A DNA stretch of 64,000 nucleotides from Geminicoccaceae bacterium (GCA_020638495.1 JACKIN010000002.1:310001-374000); one strand, 5' to 3'; positions 25,242 to 33,708 are shown, numbered from the stretch's first letter. Notes: generated from the letters alone by a model not told the origin. Numbers and translations: made by a program.

Positions 25242-25844
25242 ATGCACGGGGCCGACCTCTTCCTCATCCGCCACGGCGAGACCTCGTGGAACCTCGAGCG
25301 GCGGTTCCAGGGGCATCGGGATTCGCCGCTGACCGGGCGCGGCATCGAGCAGGGCGAGCGCGCCGGCCGGCGGCTCCTGGCCGAGCTCGACGAGCCGGCG
25401 GCCTACGGGCTCACCTCGAGCCCGCTCGGCCGGGCACGGCACACCGCCGCCATCGTCGCCCGCGCCATCGGCCGCACGCCCCGCGAGATCACCCTCGACG
25501 ACCGGCTGAAGGAAATGACCTGGGGTGCCTGGGATGGTCTCACCGCCGCCGAGATCGAGGCCCGCGACCCCGAGCTCTGGCAGGCGCGGATCAACGATCG
25601 CTGGACCGTCGCACCACCCGGCGGCGGCGAGACGCAGCAGGCGATCCTCGACCGGGCGATGGCCTGGCTCGAGGACCTGGCACCGGCAGCGCGGCTGGTC
25701 GCGGTCGCCCACGGCGCCCTCGGCCGGGCCATCCGCTGCGCCTATCTGAACCTGCCGGCCGCCGCCATGCTCGAGCTGGACGAGCCGCAGGACGCCATCT
25801 TCCGGCTGTGCTGCGGGCGGATAGAGCGAATCGAGGTCTTATGA
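25242..25844 (+). CDS. Histidine phosphatase (phosphoglycerate-mutase-like) family protein
   Basis: 200 residues. The catalytic RHG motif is at residues about 8-10 (LFLIRHGETSWNLERRFQGH), the second Arg and acidic residue in LDDRLKEMTWGAWDGL, and the second catalytic His in LVAVAHGALGRAIRC. All four core residues are present. Substrates in this family include phosphoglycerate, alpha-ribazole phosphate and other phosphometabolites; no cobalamin genes are nearby. It follows a secreted-protein gene by 6 bases and ends before a strong palindrome. Confidence 0.9.
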   Translation: MHGADLFLIRHGETSWNLERRFQGHRDSPLTGRGIEQGERAGRRLLAELDEPAAYGLTSSPLGRARHTAAIVARAIGRTPREITLDDRLKEMTWGAWDGLTAAEIEARDPELWQARINDRWTVAPPGGGETQQAILDRAMAWLEDLAPAARLVAVAHGALGRAIRCAYLNLPAAAMLELDEPQDAIFRLCCGRIERIEVL

Positions 25845-25852
25845 GGAAGGAT

Positions 25853-25875
25853 GTGGGGGAAATGATTTCCCCCAC
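25853..25875. terminator. Bidirectional terminator-like hairpin between convergent genes
   Basis: Perfect inverted repeat GTGGGGGAAAT-G-ATTTCCCCCAC between the stop of the phosphatase gene and the stop of the rraA-like gene. A pyrimidine-rich stretch follows on the plus strand (CTCTTCTTCTT). Confidence 0.65.
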
Positions 25876-25897
25876 GCCCCCCTCATTGCTCTTCTTC

Positions 25898-26614
25898 TTA
25901 CCTGCCCTGGGCCTTGCGCCATTCGGCGAAGCGTGCGCGGCTGGCGTCGGTCGCGGGATAGGTGCCGAAGATCGATCGGCCCGCCTTGACCTCGCTTTCG
26001 ACGAAGTCCTCGTAGACGGTCATCTCGAAGGCCTCGTCGGCGATCTCGGCGGCGAGGTGCGCCGGCAGGCAGACGACGCCCTCGCCGTCGCCCACCATGA
26101 TGTCGCCCGGATAGACGGCGACGTCGCCGCAGCCGATCGGCAGGCCGATATCGGCGGCGTGATGGAGGATCGGGCCGGTCGGTGCGGAAGGCCGCTGGTG
26201 GTAGGCCGGGATGGCGAGGGCGGCGATCGACGGGGTGTCGCGGAACCCGCCATCGGTGACGACGCCGGCGACGCCGCGCATCACCAGCCGGGACACCAGG
26301 ATATCGCCCGCCGAGGCGGCCCGCGCGTCCTTGCGGCTGTCCATCACCAGCACATGCCCGGCCGGGCAGGTCTCGATCGCCTTGCGCTGGGGGTGCTCGA
26401 AATCGGCATAGGCGTCGAGCACGTCGATGTCCTCGCGCGCCGGAATGTAGCGGAGCGTGAAGGCGGGCCCGACCATCCGCGTGCCGCTGCCGCCCACCGG
26501 ATGCACGTCCTGCAGGAACTGGTTGCGCAGCCCGCGCTTGAACAGGCAGGTGGTGAGCGTCGCCGTGCTGACCCCGGCCAGCTTCGTCGCAACCGACTTG
26601 TCCATGGCGTCCAT
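25898..26614 (-). CDS. RraA family protein (HMG/CHA aldolase or ribonuclease-regulator fold)
   Basis: 238 residues of the RraA-like swivelling-domain family. Motifs include DILVSRLVMRGVAGVVTDGG followed by FRDTPSIAALAIPAYH, and PIGCGDVAVYPGDIMVGDGE near the active site. Many such proteins outside enterobacteria are 4-hydroxy-4-methyl-2-oxoglutarate/oxaloacetate aldolases rather than RNase E regulators; the conserved Arg-Asp (FRDT) favours the aldolase type. The ATG at 26614 (MDAMDKSVATKL) was chosen. It is divergent from phaC with 96 bases between. Confidence 0.87.
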   Translation of the reverse strand: MDAMDKSVATKLAGVSTATLTTCLFKRGLRNQFLQDVHPVGGSGTRMVGPAFTLRYIPAREDIDVLDAYADFEHPQRKAIETCPAGHVLVMDSRKDARAASAGDILVSRLVMRGVAGVVTDGGFRDTPSIAALAIPAYHQRPSAPTGPILHHAADIGLPIGCGDVAVYPGDIMVGDGEGVVCLPAHLAAEIADEAFEMTVYEDFVESEVKAGRSIFGTYPATDASRARFAEWRKAQGR

Positions 26615-26710
26615 CCCCGTCTCCTCTTGCAGTGCAGCGCCGGGCCGCGCAAAACCCCCGAGGCACCGCGCGGCCAGTGCGCCGTGCTGAGAGCCGGAGG
26701 AACCGCCGAC

Positions 26711-28495
26711 ATGGCAGGCGACAAGGAGCTGCCCGACGCCAGGGAACTGGCCGCGCGTATGGCCGAGATCGGCGAGCGGAGCAACCGCATCTTCCGCAGG
26801 TTCCTCGAGCGGCAGGACGACGAGCACTTCCAGATCCCCGACCCGAAGGTGGTCACCGACGCCTTTGCCCGCCTCGCCGAGCACCTCCTGGCACGGCCCG
26901 AGCGGCTGGTCGACGCGCAGCTCGCCTATTGGCGCGAGATGGGCCGCTTGTGGGAAAGCTACATGCGGCGCGTGCTGGGCGAGGAGGTGCCGCCCATGGT
27001 CGAGCCGGCGCCCGACGACCGCCGCTTCAGGGACGACGCCTGGAGCGAGGATCTCGTCTTCGACTACATCAAGCAGTCCTACCTGGTCACGGCGAGCTGG
27101 ATCCAGGGCACGGTCGCCAATGTCGAGGGGCTCGACCCGGCGCTGCGCAGCAAGGTGGCGTTCTACACGCGCCAGTATGTCGACGCGCTGGCCCCCTCCA
27201 ACTTCGCGCTGACCAACCCCGTGGTGCTCCGCCAGGCCGCCGAGACCCGGGGCGAGAGCCTCTACGAGGGGCTGCGCCGCCTGCTCGACGACCTCGAGCG
27301 GGGCAAGGGCGAGCTGAAGATCAGCATGACGCGCGAGGACGCGTTCGAGCTCGGCCGGAACATCGCGACGAGCGAGGGGGCGGTGGTCTTCGAGAACGAG
27401 CTGATGCAGCTCATCCAGTACGCGCCCTTGACGCCGACCGTGCAGCGGCGGCCGCTCCTGATCGTCCCGCCCTGGATCAACAAGTTCTACATCCTCGACC
27501 TCAAGCCGAAGAACAGCTTCATCCGCTACGCGGTGGAGCAGGGCTCGACCGTCTTCGTCATCTCCTGGGTCAACCCCACGGCCGAGCTCGCCCACAAGAG
27601 CTTCGAGGACTACCTCGTGGACGGCCCGCTCGCCGCCCTCGATGCCGTCACCCGGCAGACCGGCGAGGACGAGGTCAACATCATCGGCTACTGCCTCGGC
27701 GGCACGCTCGCCGCCTGCCTGCTCGCGCACGAGGCGGCGAAGGGGCAGAAGCGCATCGCGTCCGCCACCTTCTTCACCACCATGCTGGACTTCGCCGAGC
27801 CCGGCGACCTCGCCGTCTTCATCGACGACGAGCAGCTCGAGCTGCTCGACCGGCACATGGCGAAGAAGGGTTATCTCGAGGCGCGCCACATGCAGCAGGT
27901 GTTCAACCTGATGCGCGCCAACGACCTGATCTGGTCCTTCGTCGTCAGCAACTATCTGATGGGCCGGGCACCGCTCGCCTTCGACCTGCTCTACTGGAAC
28001 GCCGACAGCACGGCGATGCCCTACATGATGCACAGCTTCTACCTGCGCTGCATGTACCAGCAGAACCTCCTGACCAGGCCTGGCGGCATCATCCTCGACG
28101 GCGTGCCCATCGACCTCGGGCAGGTCCGTCAGCCGGCCTTCTTCGTCTCGACCAGGGAAGACCACATCGCCCCCTGGCGGTCGACCTTCCGGGGCAGCCG
28201 CCTGCTCGGCGGGCCGGTGCGCTTCGTGCTCGGTGGCTCCGGCCATATCGCCGGCATCGTCAATCCCGCCGATTCGACCAAGTACGGCTACTGGACGAGC
28301 ACCAGCCGCAGCGCCGATCCCGACACCTGGCTGGCGCGGGCCGAGCATCACGAGGGGTCCTGGTGGCCCGCCTGGCGGCAGTGGCTGGAGCGTCATGGCG
28401 GCGGGACGTCGCCCGCCCGTGATCCCGGCGCCGGCAACCTCGAGGTGATAGAGCCGGCGCCCGGCCGCTACGTACGCGAGCGCAGCCCCGACTGA
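26711..28495 (+). CDS. phaC: Class I poly(3-hydroxyalkanoate) synthase
   Basis: 594 residues, the usual length of class I PhaC, with an N-terminal PhaC_N domain and alpha/beta-hydrolase core. The lipase-box-like IIGYCLGGT holds the nucleophile Cys near 328. The catalytic Asp lies in VSTREDHIAPWRSTFRGSRL and the His in VLGGSGHIAGIVNP. It polymerises (R)-3-hydroxyacyl-CoA into storage granules. phaA/phaB and phasins are not adjacent. The ATG at 26711 follows a GGAGGAACC site. It is divergent from the RraA-like gene and followed by a strong terminator hairpin at 28636. Confidence 0.95.
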   Translation: MAGDKELPDARELAARMAEIGERSNRIFRRFLERQDDEHFQIPDPKVVTDAFARLAEHLLARPERLVDAQLAYWREMGRLWESYMRRVLGEEVPPMVEPAPDDRRFRDDAWSEDLVFDYIKQSYLVTASWIQGTVANVEGLDPALRSKVAFYTRQYVDALAPSNFALTNPVVLRQAAETRGESLYEGLRRLLDDLERGKGELKISMTREDAFELGRNIATSEGAVVFENELMQLIQYAPLTPTVQRRPLLIVPPWINKFYILDLKPKNSFIRYAVEQGSTVFVISWVNPTAELAHKSFEDYLVDGPLAALDAVTRQTGEDEVNIIGYCLGGTLAACLLAHEAAKGQKRIASATFFTTMLDFAEPGDLAVFIDDEQLELLDRHMAKKGYLEARHMQQVFNLMRANDLIWSFVVSNYLMGRAPLAFDLLYWNADSTAMPYMMHSFYLRCMYQQNLLTRPGGIILDGVPIDLGQVRQPAFFVSTREDHIAPWRSTFRGSRLLGGPVRFVLGGSGHIAGIVNPADSTKYGYWTSTSRSADPDTWLARAEHHEGSWWPAWRQWLERHGGGTSPARDPGAGNLEVIEPAPGRYVRERSPD

Positions 28496-28529
28496 CCGGA
28501 TCGACCCGGCAGCACAGCAGCAAAATTCC

Positions 28530-28554
28530 GGAATAAGTTCGACGGTCGAGCGTC
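28530..28554 (+). promoter_or_regulatory. Candidate ECF-type promoter for the sigma/anti-sigma operon
   Basis: GGAA (28530-28533), then 17 bases, then CGTC (28551-28554): the general ECF promoter pattern. It lies about 230 bases upstream of the sigma gene and would imply autoregulation, but the terminator-like hairpin at 28636 lies between. Confidence 0.4.
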
Positions 28555-28635
28555 TATTTCACGTGTCTTGACCGACACCGATCCGGCCCTCGCGCCGGCC
28601 CGGTCCCGGTCAATGGCTTTTACCGCCCACGATTG

Positions 28636-28660
28636 GTCCGTCGGCCACAGGCCGACGGAC
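28636..28660 (+). terminator. Rho-independent terminator after phaC
   Basis: Perfect 11-bp stem GTCCGTCGGCC / GGCCGACGGAC with loop ACA, followed by ATTTTCTTCC. Located 140 bases after the phaC stop. Confidence 0.75.
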
Positions 28661-28702
28661 ATTTTCTTCCGCCACCGAGCCCGCTGCGGCTGGCGATAAT
28701 TC

Positions 28703-28724
28703 TACCGGAGCCTGCACTCCGGTA
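28703..28724. repeat. Inverted repeat upstream of the ECF sigma gene
   Basis: TACCGGAG-CCTGCA-CTCCGGTA, perfect 8-bp arms, 59 bases before the sigma start. It could be an operator or a second hairpin. The rest of 28496-28783 holds no gene. Confidence 0.45.
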
Positions 28725-28783
28725 TTTCACTTCGCTTCCGTCGACAGATGGCCTAATGGGGATGGGATCGAGTTTCAACAGGA

Positions 28784-29338
28784 ATGCGCATGATCTGGCA
28801 GCGTGGGAAGATGCGGTCGGAGGCGGCGAGTCAGGCGATCGCCGAGGAGCTGGTGGTGCATGTGGCGGCCCTGCGCCGCTATGCCCTCCTCCTGCTCGGC
28901 GATTCCGCGGATGCCGACGATGCCGTCCAGGAGACGCTGACGCGGGTGCTCGCCCGCGCCAAGAGCTGGCACACGATCGGCGACCTGCGTCCCTATCTCT
29001 TCTCGACGCTGCACAACGTCTTCGTCGATTCGACGCGGCGCGAGAAACGCATGGCCACGGATTTCCTCTCCGAGGACATCCTGGCTTCGCTCGTCACACC
29101 ACCCAGCCAGCAGCAGCATGTCGAGCTGCGGGACACCGTCGTGGCCCTGGCCAAGCTGCCGAACGAGCAGCGCGAGGTGGTGTTGCTCGTCGGCCTGGAG
29201 GGGCTGAGCTATCTGGAGGCGGCGGAAGCCCTGGGCATACCTGTGGGAACCGTGATGTCGCGGCTGTCGCGCGGCCGGGAAGTGCTGCGCTCGATGACCA
29301 GCCGTGAGACCTCGCGCAAGCTTCGAGTGGTGAAATGA
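28784..29338 (+). CDS. ECF-type RNA polymerase sigma factor
   Basis: 184 residues containing only regions sigma2 and sigma4. Sigma2 includes YALLLLGDSADADDAVQETL (region 2.1-2.2) and SWHTIGDLRPYLFSTLHNVF (2.3-2.4). Sigma4 has the HTH LSYLEAAEALGIPVGTVMSR followed by LSRGREVLR. It redirects RNA polymerase to GGAA/CGTC-type promoters. The start may be ATG 28784, 28790 or 28811. It overlaps the next gene as ATGA, and that gene encodes a membrane anti-sigma-like protein, which indicates an envelope or oxidative signal. This is not the EcfG/PhyR/NepR general-stress arrangement. Confidence 0.9.
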   Translation: MRMIWQRGKMRSEAASQAIAEELVVHVAALRRYALLLLGDSADADDAVQETLTRVLARAKSWHTIGDLRPYLFSTLHNVFVDSTRREKRMATDFLSEDILASLVTPPSQQQHVELRDTVVALAKLPNEQREVVLLVGLEGLSYLEAAEALGIPVGTVMSRLSRGREVLRSMTSRETSRKLRVVK

Positions 29339-30390
29339 CGCAAGACCAGACGCGCGTCGATGACGCGCTCGACAATGACCGGTTGCTCCGCTTCGTCGAC
29401 GGTGCGCTCGACGACGACCAGCGCGTGCAGGTGCTGACTGCACTTTCCTCGCGCCCGGAGACCGTCGCCAGGGTCGAGGCCTATCTGCACCAGAATGCCC
29501 GCCTGCGCGAGCTCGGGCAGCATCTGCCGATGCATGACAGCCGCACCTTCAGGGCCGACCTGCAGGGCGAGATCGTGCGCCGGCTGGCCGGCCGGCGGAC
29601 CCGCGTCGCGGCCTTCCGCTATGCCGCCGCCGCGGCGGTGGCGCTGACCGTGCTCGGCGGCGGCACGGCGTTGACGCTGGATCGCCTCGCCGGCAGCGGC
29701 ACCAGCGCCCTGCGGTCATCGGCTGGCGCGCCCGAGATCTATTTCCCGTTCGGGACGACGCAGCTGGCGGCGAGCGAGCCGGCCGGCCTCGTCACCCAGA
29801 CCGACGCCGCGCCCACCGACCTGGCATCGGTCACCTGGCTCGCCGGCCAGGTGCCCGGCCTCACGCTCAGTGCGCCCGAGCTCGACGGGATCGGCCTGCA
29901 TCTCGTTCGCGGCGAGACCCTCGACGCCAACCGCGCGCCGGCGATCCGCCTGATCTACGCCGACGAGGTCGGCAGCCGGGTCGTGCTCTATGCCGCTGTC
30001 GCCCGCTCGAACGCCGACCACGCGTTCCGCCTCGTGCCCGAGGGCCATCTTTCCCTGCAATGGCGGCGCGGGCCGATGATCTTCGCGCTGGTGGCACCGA
30101 CCGACAGCCCGCAGCTCTCGGCGATCGTCGAGCTGGTCGGCAAGGGGGTGGCCCAGGCGCTGCCGCGCGAGACGGCCGAGCCCGTGCCGGGCACCGTGCC
30201 GGCCGCGGCACCGGCCGACGGCGGACCGATCCAGTCGATCGCCGTGCCGCCGGCGCGGCCCGTCCCCGAAGTGCCGAAGGCGGCGCCCGAGCCGGCCGCC
30301 GCAACGACCGCGACGACCACCGGCGACGGCGTGATCACGCCGCCGACGCTGCCTGTCGCGACCAAGGCCAACGAGCCCAAGCCGCTCTAG
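29335..30390 (+). CDS. Membrane anti-sigma factor-like protein
   Basis: 351 residues. The N-terminal 80 residues are an anti-sigma-like helical domain (LLRFVDGALDDDQRVQVLTA) without the His-x3-Cys-x2-Cys zinc motif of ZAS proteins. One membrane helix follows at about 98-118 (YAAAAAVALTVLGGGTALTL). The remaining extracytoplasmic part is about 230 residues, ending in a Pro/Ala/Thr-rich tail. The sensory part has no family I recognise. It is translationally coupled to the ECF sigma gene, so it is taken as its cognate inhibitor. The 102 bases after it contain the hemN control region. Confidence 0.78.
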   Translation: MTQDQTRVDDALDNDRLLRFVDGALDDDQRVQVLTALSSRPETVARVEAYLHQNARLRELGQHLPMHDSRTFRADLQGEIVRRLAGRRTRVAAFRYAAAAAVALTVLGGGTALTLDRLAGSGTSALRSSAGAPEIYFPFGTTQLAASEPAGLVTQTDAAPTDLASVTWLAGQVPGLTLSAPELDGIGLHLVRGETLDANRAPAIRLIYADEVGSRVVLYAAVARSNADHAFRLVPEGHLSLQWRRGPMIFALVAPTDSPQLSAIVELVGKGVAQALPRETAEPVPGTVPAAAPADGGPIQSIAVPPARPVPEVPKAAPEPAAATTATTTGDGVITPPTLPVATKANEPKPL

Positions 30391-30413
30391 CCGGACCACG
30401 ATCCCGGCCGGCC

Positions 30414-30427
30414 TTGACCTGAATCAA
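30414..30427 (+). promoter_or_regulatory. FNR/FnrL-type box upstream of hemN
   Basis: TTGAC-CTGA-ATCAA matches the FNR consensus TTGAT-N4-ATCAA with one change common in FnrL sites. Its centre lies 41.5 bases before the start point predicted from the TAGCGT -10 element at 30450-30455, the class II activator position. It sits within a larger hairpin (CGGCCGG...CCGGCCG). Confidence 0.75.
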
Positions 30428-30449
30428 GACCGGCCGCGCCTCGCTCCGC

Positions 30450-30455
30450 TAGCGT
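30450..30455 (+). promoter_or_regulatory. Predicted -10 element of the hemN promoter
   Basis: TAGCGT, placed so that transcription would begin near 30462, about 31 bases before the hemN ATG. No -35 is recognisable, as expected for an FNR-activated promoter. Confidence 0.5.
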
Positions 30456-30492
30456 GGCACCCTGACGCAACCGATTCACCGGCGGCTTAGCC

Positions 30493-31926
30493 ATGCCGGG
30501 AAGCCTTGCCGGTTTGGGGATGCACATGGCCGCGCCCACCGAAACGTCCGTTCAGCCAGGGGAAGCGGCCCCCGCGCTGCCGGTCGAGCAGCTCGGCCGG
30601 CTGTTCGAAGCCGACCGCGTGCCGCGCTACACGAGCTATCCGACCGCACCGCATTTCCGGCCGGATATCGGATCCGTGGCTGCAGCGGAATGGCTCGCCG
30701 CTTTGCCCCCGGACCAGCCGGCCTCGCTCTATCTGCATGTGCCATTCTGCCGCCAGCTCTGCTGGTATTGCGGCTGCACCACCCACATCACCCGGCATGC
30801 GGGCCGGATCAACGCCTACGCGCAGACCCTGGCGCGAGAGCTCGACCTCGTCGCCGACCACTTGCGCGAGCCCGTCCCGCTCGCCCATCTGCACTGGGGC
30901 GGTGGCACGCCGTCGAGCCTCGGCACCGCCGATCTTGCCACGCTGATGCGGCGGATCGACGAGCGCTTCGGCTTCACCGCCGATGCCGAGCGGGCCATCG
31001 AGCTCGATCCGCGCTTCGTCTCCACCGAGCTCGCCGACTGCATCGCCCGGATCGGCATCAACCGGGCGAGCTTCGGCATCCAGTCCTTCGACCCGGCGGT
31101 GCAGCGCGCCATCAACCGCATCCAGAGCGTCGACACGACCAGGCTCGCCCTCGAGCGGCTGCGCAGCGCCGGCATCGACGCCATCTCGTTCGACATCCTA
31201 TACGGCCTGCCACATCAGGACGTCGCGAGCGTGCTCGACACGGTGGACAGCGTGGCGGCGCTCGCACCCGGCCGGGTCGCCGTCTTCGGCTATGCCCACC
31301 TGCCGGGACTGAAGAAGCACCAGTCCATGATCCCCGACGAGCTGCTGCCGGACGCGGCCCAGCGCCTCGCCCAGTTCGCGGCCATCACCGAGCGGCTCGA
31401 GGCGCTCGGCTACGTGGCGATCGGCCTCGACCATTTCGCAAGGCCTGACGACCCGATGGCGCGCGCCCTCGAGGCGGGCCGGCTGGAGCGCAACTTCCAG
31501 GGCTACACCACCGATCGGGCGACCACGCTGATCGGCGTCGGCGCCTCGGCCATCGGCAGCTTCAAGGATGGCTACCTGCAGAACCATGTCGACCTGCAGG
31601 CCTGGCGGTCGGCAATCGCCGAAGGCCGCCTGCCGATCGCCCGTGGCTTGCGGCTGAGCGCCGACGACCGACATCGCCGGGCGATCATCAACCGCCTGAT
31701 GTGCGAAGGCCGGGCCGACCTCGGGGCGATCGCCGACGCGCATGGTGCTGCCGCCATCGCCCCGGAGCCGGGGCGTTTCGCCCGGCTGGTCGAGCTGGGC
31801 ATCGCCCGTCGCGAGGACGACGTGATCCTGGTGCCGGCCCGCTACCGGCCGCTGCTGCGCCTCGTCGCCGCCTGCTTCGACCGCTACCTGGCGCCGGGCC
31901 AGGGCCGGCACTCGCTGGCCCTGTAG
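30493..31926 (+). CDS. hemN: Oxygen-independent coproporphyrinogen III oxidase
   Basis: 477-residue radical-SAM enzyme of anaerobic haem synthesis, decarboxylating coproporphyrinogen III to protoporphyrinogen IX. The [4Fe-4S] Cys-x3-Cys-x2-Cys motif is in HVPFCRQLCWYCGCTTHI. RVPRYTSYPTAPHF before it, and the length, mark true HemN rather than HemW. HWGGGTPSSLGTADLATLM is the SAM-binding glycine motif. The ATG at 30493 is used; ATG 30520 is possible. An FNR-type box upstream predicts induction at low oxygen. It converges with the DUF1127 gene. Confidence 0.95.
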   Translation: MPGSLAGLGMHMAAPTETSVQPGEAAPALPVEQLGRLFEADRVPRYTSYPTAPHFRPDIGSVAAAEWLAALPPDQPASLYLHVPFCRQLCWYCGCTTHITRHAGRINAYAQTLARELDLVADHLREPVPLAHLHWGGGTPSSLGTADLATLMRRIDERFGFTADAERAIELDPRFVSTELADCIARIGINRASFGIQSFDPAVQRAINRIQSVDTTRLALERLRSAGIDAISFDILYGLPHQDVASVLDTVDSVAALAPGRVAVFGYAHLPGLKKHQSMIPDELLPDAAQRLAQFAAITERLEALGYVAIGLDHFARPDDPMARALEAGRLERNFQGYTTDRATTLIGVGASAIGSFKDGYLQNHVDLQAWRSAIAEGRLPIARGLRLSADDRHRRAIINRLMCEGRADLGAIADAHGAAAIAPEPGRFARLVELGIARREDDVILVPARYRPLLRLVAACFDRYLAPGQGRHSLAL

Positions 31927-31948
31927 CCGTCCCCGGCCGGACCCGGCC

Positions 31949-32167
31949 TCAGCGCCAGAAGGGCTTGCTGCTTTCCCTGCGCGCTTCCGCCCGGGAAATG
32001 CCGATGTCGCGCAGCAGGCGATCGTCGAGCTCGGTGAGGCTGCTCCGCCCGCGCGACCGCCGCATGCTGCGGCCGAGCCAGGCCACGAGGTCGGCCAACC
32101 CCGCCGGGCGCTTCCCCATTCCCATGCCGAGACGGTGACCGATCGAGACGAACTGAACGCTCTTCAT
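31949..32167 (-). CDS. DUF1127 small protein
   Basis: 72 residues. The C-terminal half is the DUF1127 motif LTELDDRLLRDIGISRAEAR followed by RESSKPFW. Small DUF1127 proteins in alphaproteobacteria bind RNA and influence phosphate/carbon metabolism and small-RNA turnover; some are 50 residues, so the 30 N-terminal residues here may include an upstream start. It converges with hemN. Confidence 0.85.
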   Translation of the reverse strand: MKSVQFVSIGHRLGMGMGKRPAGLADLVAWLGRSMRRSRGRSSLTELDDRLLRDIGISRAEARRESSKPFWR

Positions 32168-32309
32168 GGCGAACTCCCGTGCGCCGCATCAAGGAGCGCC
32201 GGCTCCAGCCGACACCCAGCGGCGATGACGCGCCTCTACTGCGCCGCGTCGCCCCGGGAATCAGTGACTATTGCCACAAACGCGCAAGTTGCCGGTGACC
32301 CCTTCCCGG

Positions 32310-32861
32310 TCAGTCCTCGGCCGTGGCCACCACCTCGATCTCGAGCAGGACCTCGTGACCGACCGCGGTCGCACTCGCCCAGTCGCCCTGACCCACGCCG
32401 AAGGTGGTGCGATCGAGCTCGAGGGTGCCTGTGGCCACCGCCCGGTCGCCGTCGACGGCAATGGTCATCGGCAGCACGACCGCGTCGGTGACGTCGCGGA
32501 TGGTCAGCTCGCCCGCGACGTCGTAGCTGTCGCCGCCAGTGGCGGTGAAGCCGGTGCTGACGAAGCGGGCCGTCGGATAGGTGGCCGCGTCGAACCAGTC
32601 GGGCCCTCCGATCCCCGCATCGCGCTCGGCATTGCCCGTGTCCACGCTCGCGATCTCGATGACCGCCTCGACCGACGCCGCATCGGGGGCCGCCGGGTCG
32701 AAGCTGATGGCGGCGGTGAACGTCTCGAACCTGCCTGTGACCGGCGAGCCCATCTGCTTGAACGTGAAGGCGAGGCTGCTCTCGTCATCGATCATCCGCC
32801 AGTCCCGGGCGGCGGCGGGCAAGGCGGTCAGGAGAACCAGGAGGGCGACTGGCAGGCGCAT
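32310..32861 (-). CDS. YceI family periplasmic protein
   Basis: 183 residues: a signal peptide (MRLPVALLVLLTALPAAARD) and a YceI lipocalin-like beta barrel (DESSLAFTFKQMGSPVTGRF; GDSYDVAGELTIRDVTDAVV). YceI proteins bind polyisoprenoids such as ubiquinone in a long channel. It lies 4 bases after a cytochrome b561 gene on the same strand, and a second YceI gene lies upstream beyond the MITE-like repeat. The b561-YceI pairing suggests quinone-linked electron transfer in the membrane/periplasm. Confidence 0.92.
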   Translation of the reverse strand: MRLPVALLVLLTALPAAARDWRMIDDESSLAFTFKQMGSPVTGRFETFTAAISFDPAAPDAASVEAVIEIASVDTGNAERDAGIGGPDWFDAATYPTARFVSTGFTATGGDSYDVAGELTIRDVTDAVVLPMTIAVDGDRAVATGTLELDRTTFGVGQGDWASATAVGHEVLLEIEVVATAED

Positions 32862-32865
32862 CGGA

Positions 32866-33417
32866 TCAGCTCCTTCGGGGCAGCAGCATGCGTTTGAGGA
32901 CCGCGTCGCGGCTGATGAAATGGTGCTTGAGGGCACCCAGGACATGGAGGGCGAGGCAGAGCATCAAAAGCTTGCCGGCGATGTCGTGCACGGCCCTGAG
33001 CACCTTGGCCACGGCTTCGTTGGCGCCGATCAGGTCCGGCACGGTGAAGAAGCCGAACCAGTTGGCCGGGCTCGCGGTGGCGCCGGAATAGAGCCAGCCG
33101 CTGAGCGGAATCACCAAGAGCAGCACGTAGATGCCGTGATGCACCGCGGTGGCGACCAGGCTCTCGAGCCGGCCCATCCCGTCGGGCAGCGCCGGCACGC
33201 CGGTCAGCCGGCGCCAGGCGAGCCGGGCGAGGACCAGCACCAGCACGGTCAGCCCGAGCGACTTGTGCAAGGCATAGTCCTGGAACATCTGCGGGCTGAT
33301 CGGCAGCTCGACCATGGTCAGCCCGAGCCAGAAGAGCCAGAAGATCAGCGCCGCAGTGATCCAGTGCAGGGCCCAGTGGACGAAGCCGTAGCCATCCGGC
33401 GAGTTGGTCAGGCGCAT
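32866..33417 (-). CDS. Cytochrome b561 family protein
   Basis: 183 residues with four membrane helices. Haem-ligand histidines are visible in VHWALHWITAALIFW (helix 1), DYALHKSLGLTVLVL (helix 2), ATAVHHGIYVLLL (helix 3) and LVILCLALHVLGALKHHF-like sequence in helix 4 (MLCLALHVLGALKHHF). It is a di-haem quinol-oxidising membrane protein of the YodB/CybB type, moving electrons between quinol and periplasmic acceptors. It is coupled to the downstream YceI gene, whose start is 4 bases after its stop. The region upstream is occupied by a 274-bp repeat element. Confidence 0.92.
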   Translation of the reverse strand: MRLTNSPDGYGFVHWALHWITAALIFWLFWLGLTMVELPISPQMFQDYALHKSLGLTVLVLVLARLAWRRLTGVPALPDGMGRLESLVATAVHHGIYVLLLVIPLSGWLYSGATASPANWFGFFTVPDLIGANEAVAKVLRAVHDIAGKLLMLCLALHVLGALKHHFISRDAVLKRMLLPRRS

Positions 33418-33434
33418 GGTCGATCCTCGTCCAT

Positions 33435-33708
33435 AGCAGGCTGTTGAAGAAGTCGCGATGGCCGCGATGCGGTCAGGATGACCGGAAGCGAGGAGGCGTG
33501 AGGGCCAGCGATGCAGCGCGCATCGCGCCCGAGCGCCGACGAAGCTCGCCGGTCATCCTGACCGCATCCCTCCGGGACGGGCCGCTTTTCGCCGCTGCGT
33601 GCGTTGCCCGACACGTGACGATGCTATGGCATCGCCCCGCGCCGGGCGCCTTCCCAGCGACGAAAGTCGATCCCGTCGCGGCCGTCGAGACTTCTTCAAC
33701 AGCCTGCT
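33435..33708. mobile_element. MITE-like non-autonomous repeat element (274 bp)
   Basis: Bounded by a perfect 20-bp inverted repeat (AGCAGGCTGTTGAAGAAGTC at 33435-33454, complement at 33689-33708), with similarity continuing about 15 bases inward (GCGATGGCCGCGATG against TCGACGGCCGCGACG). Inside is a second perfect 20-bp inverted repeat (33466-33485 with 33549-33568) and a small hairpin near GATGCTATGGCATC. No coding capacity and no clear target duplication. It fills the gap between two YceI/b561 transcription units. Confidence 0.75.
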
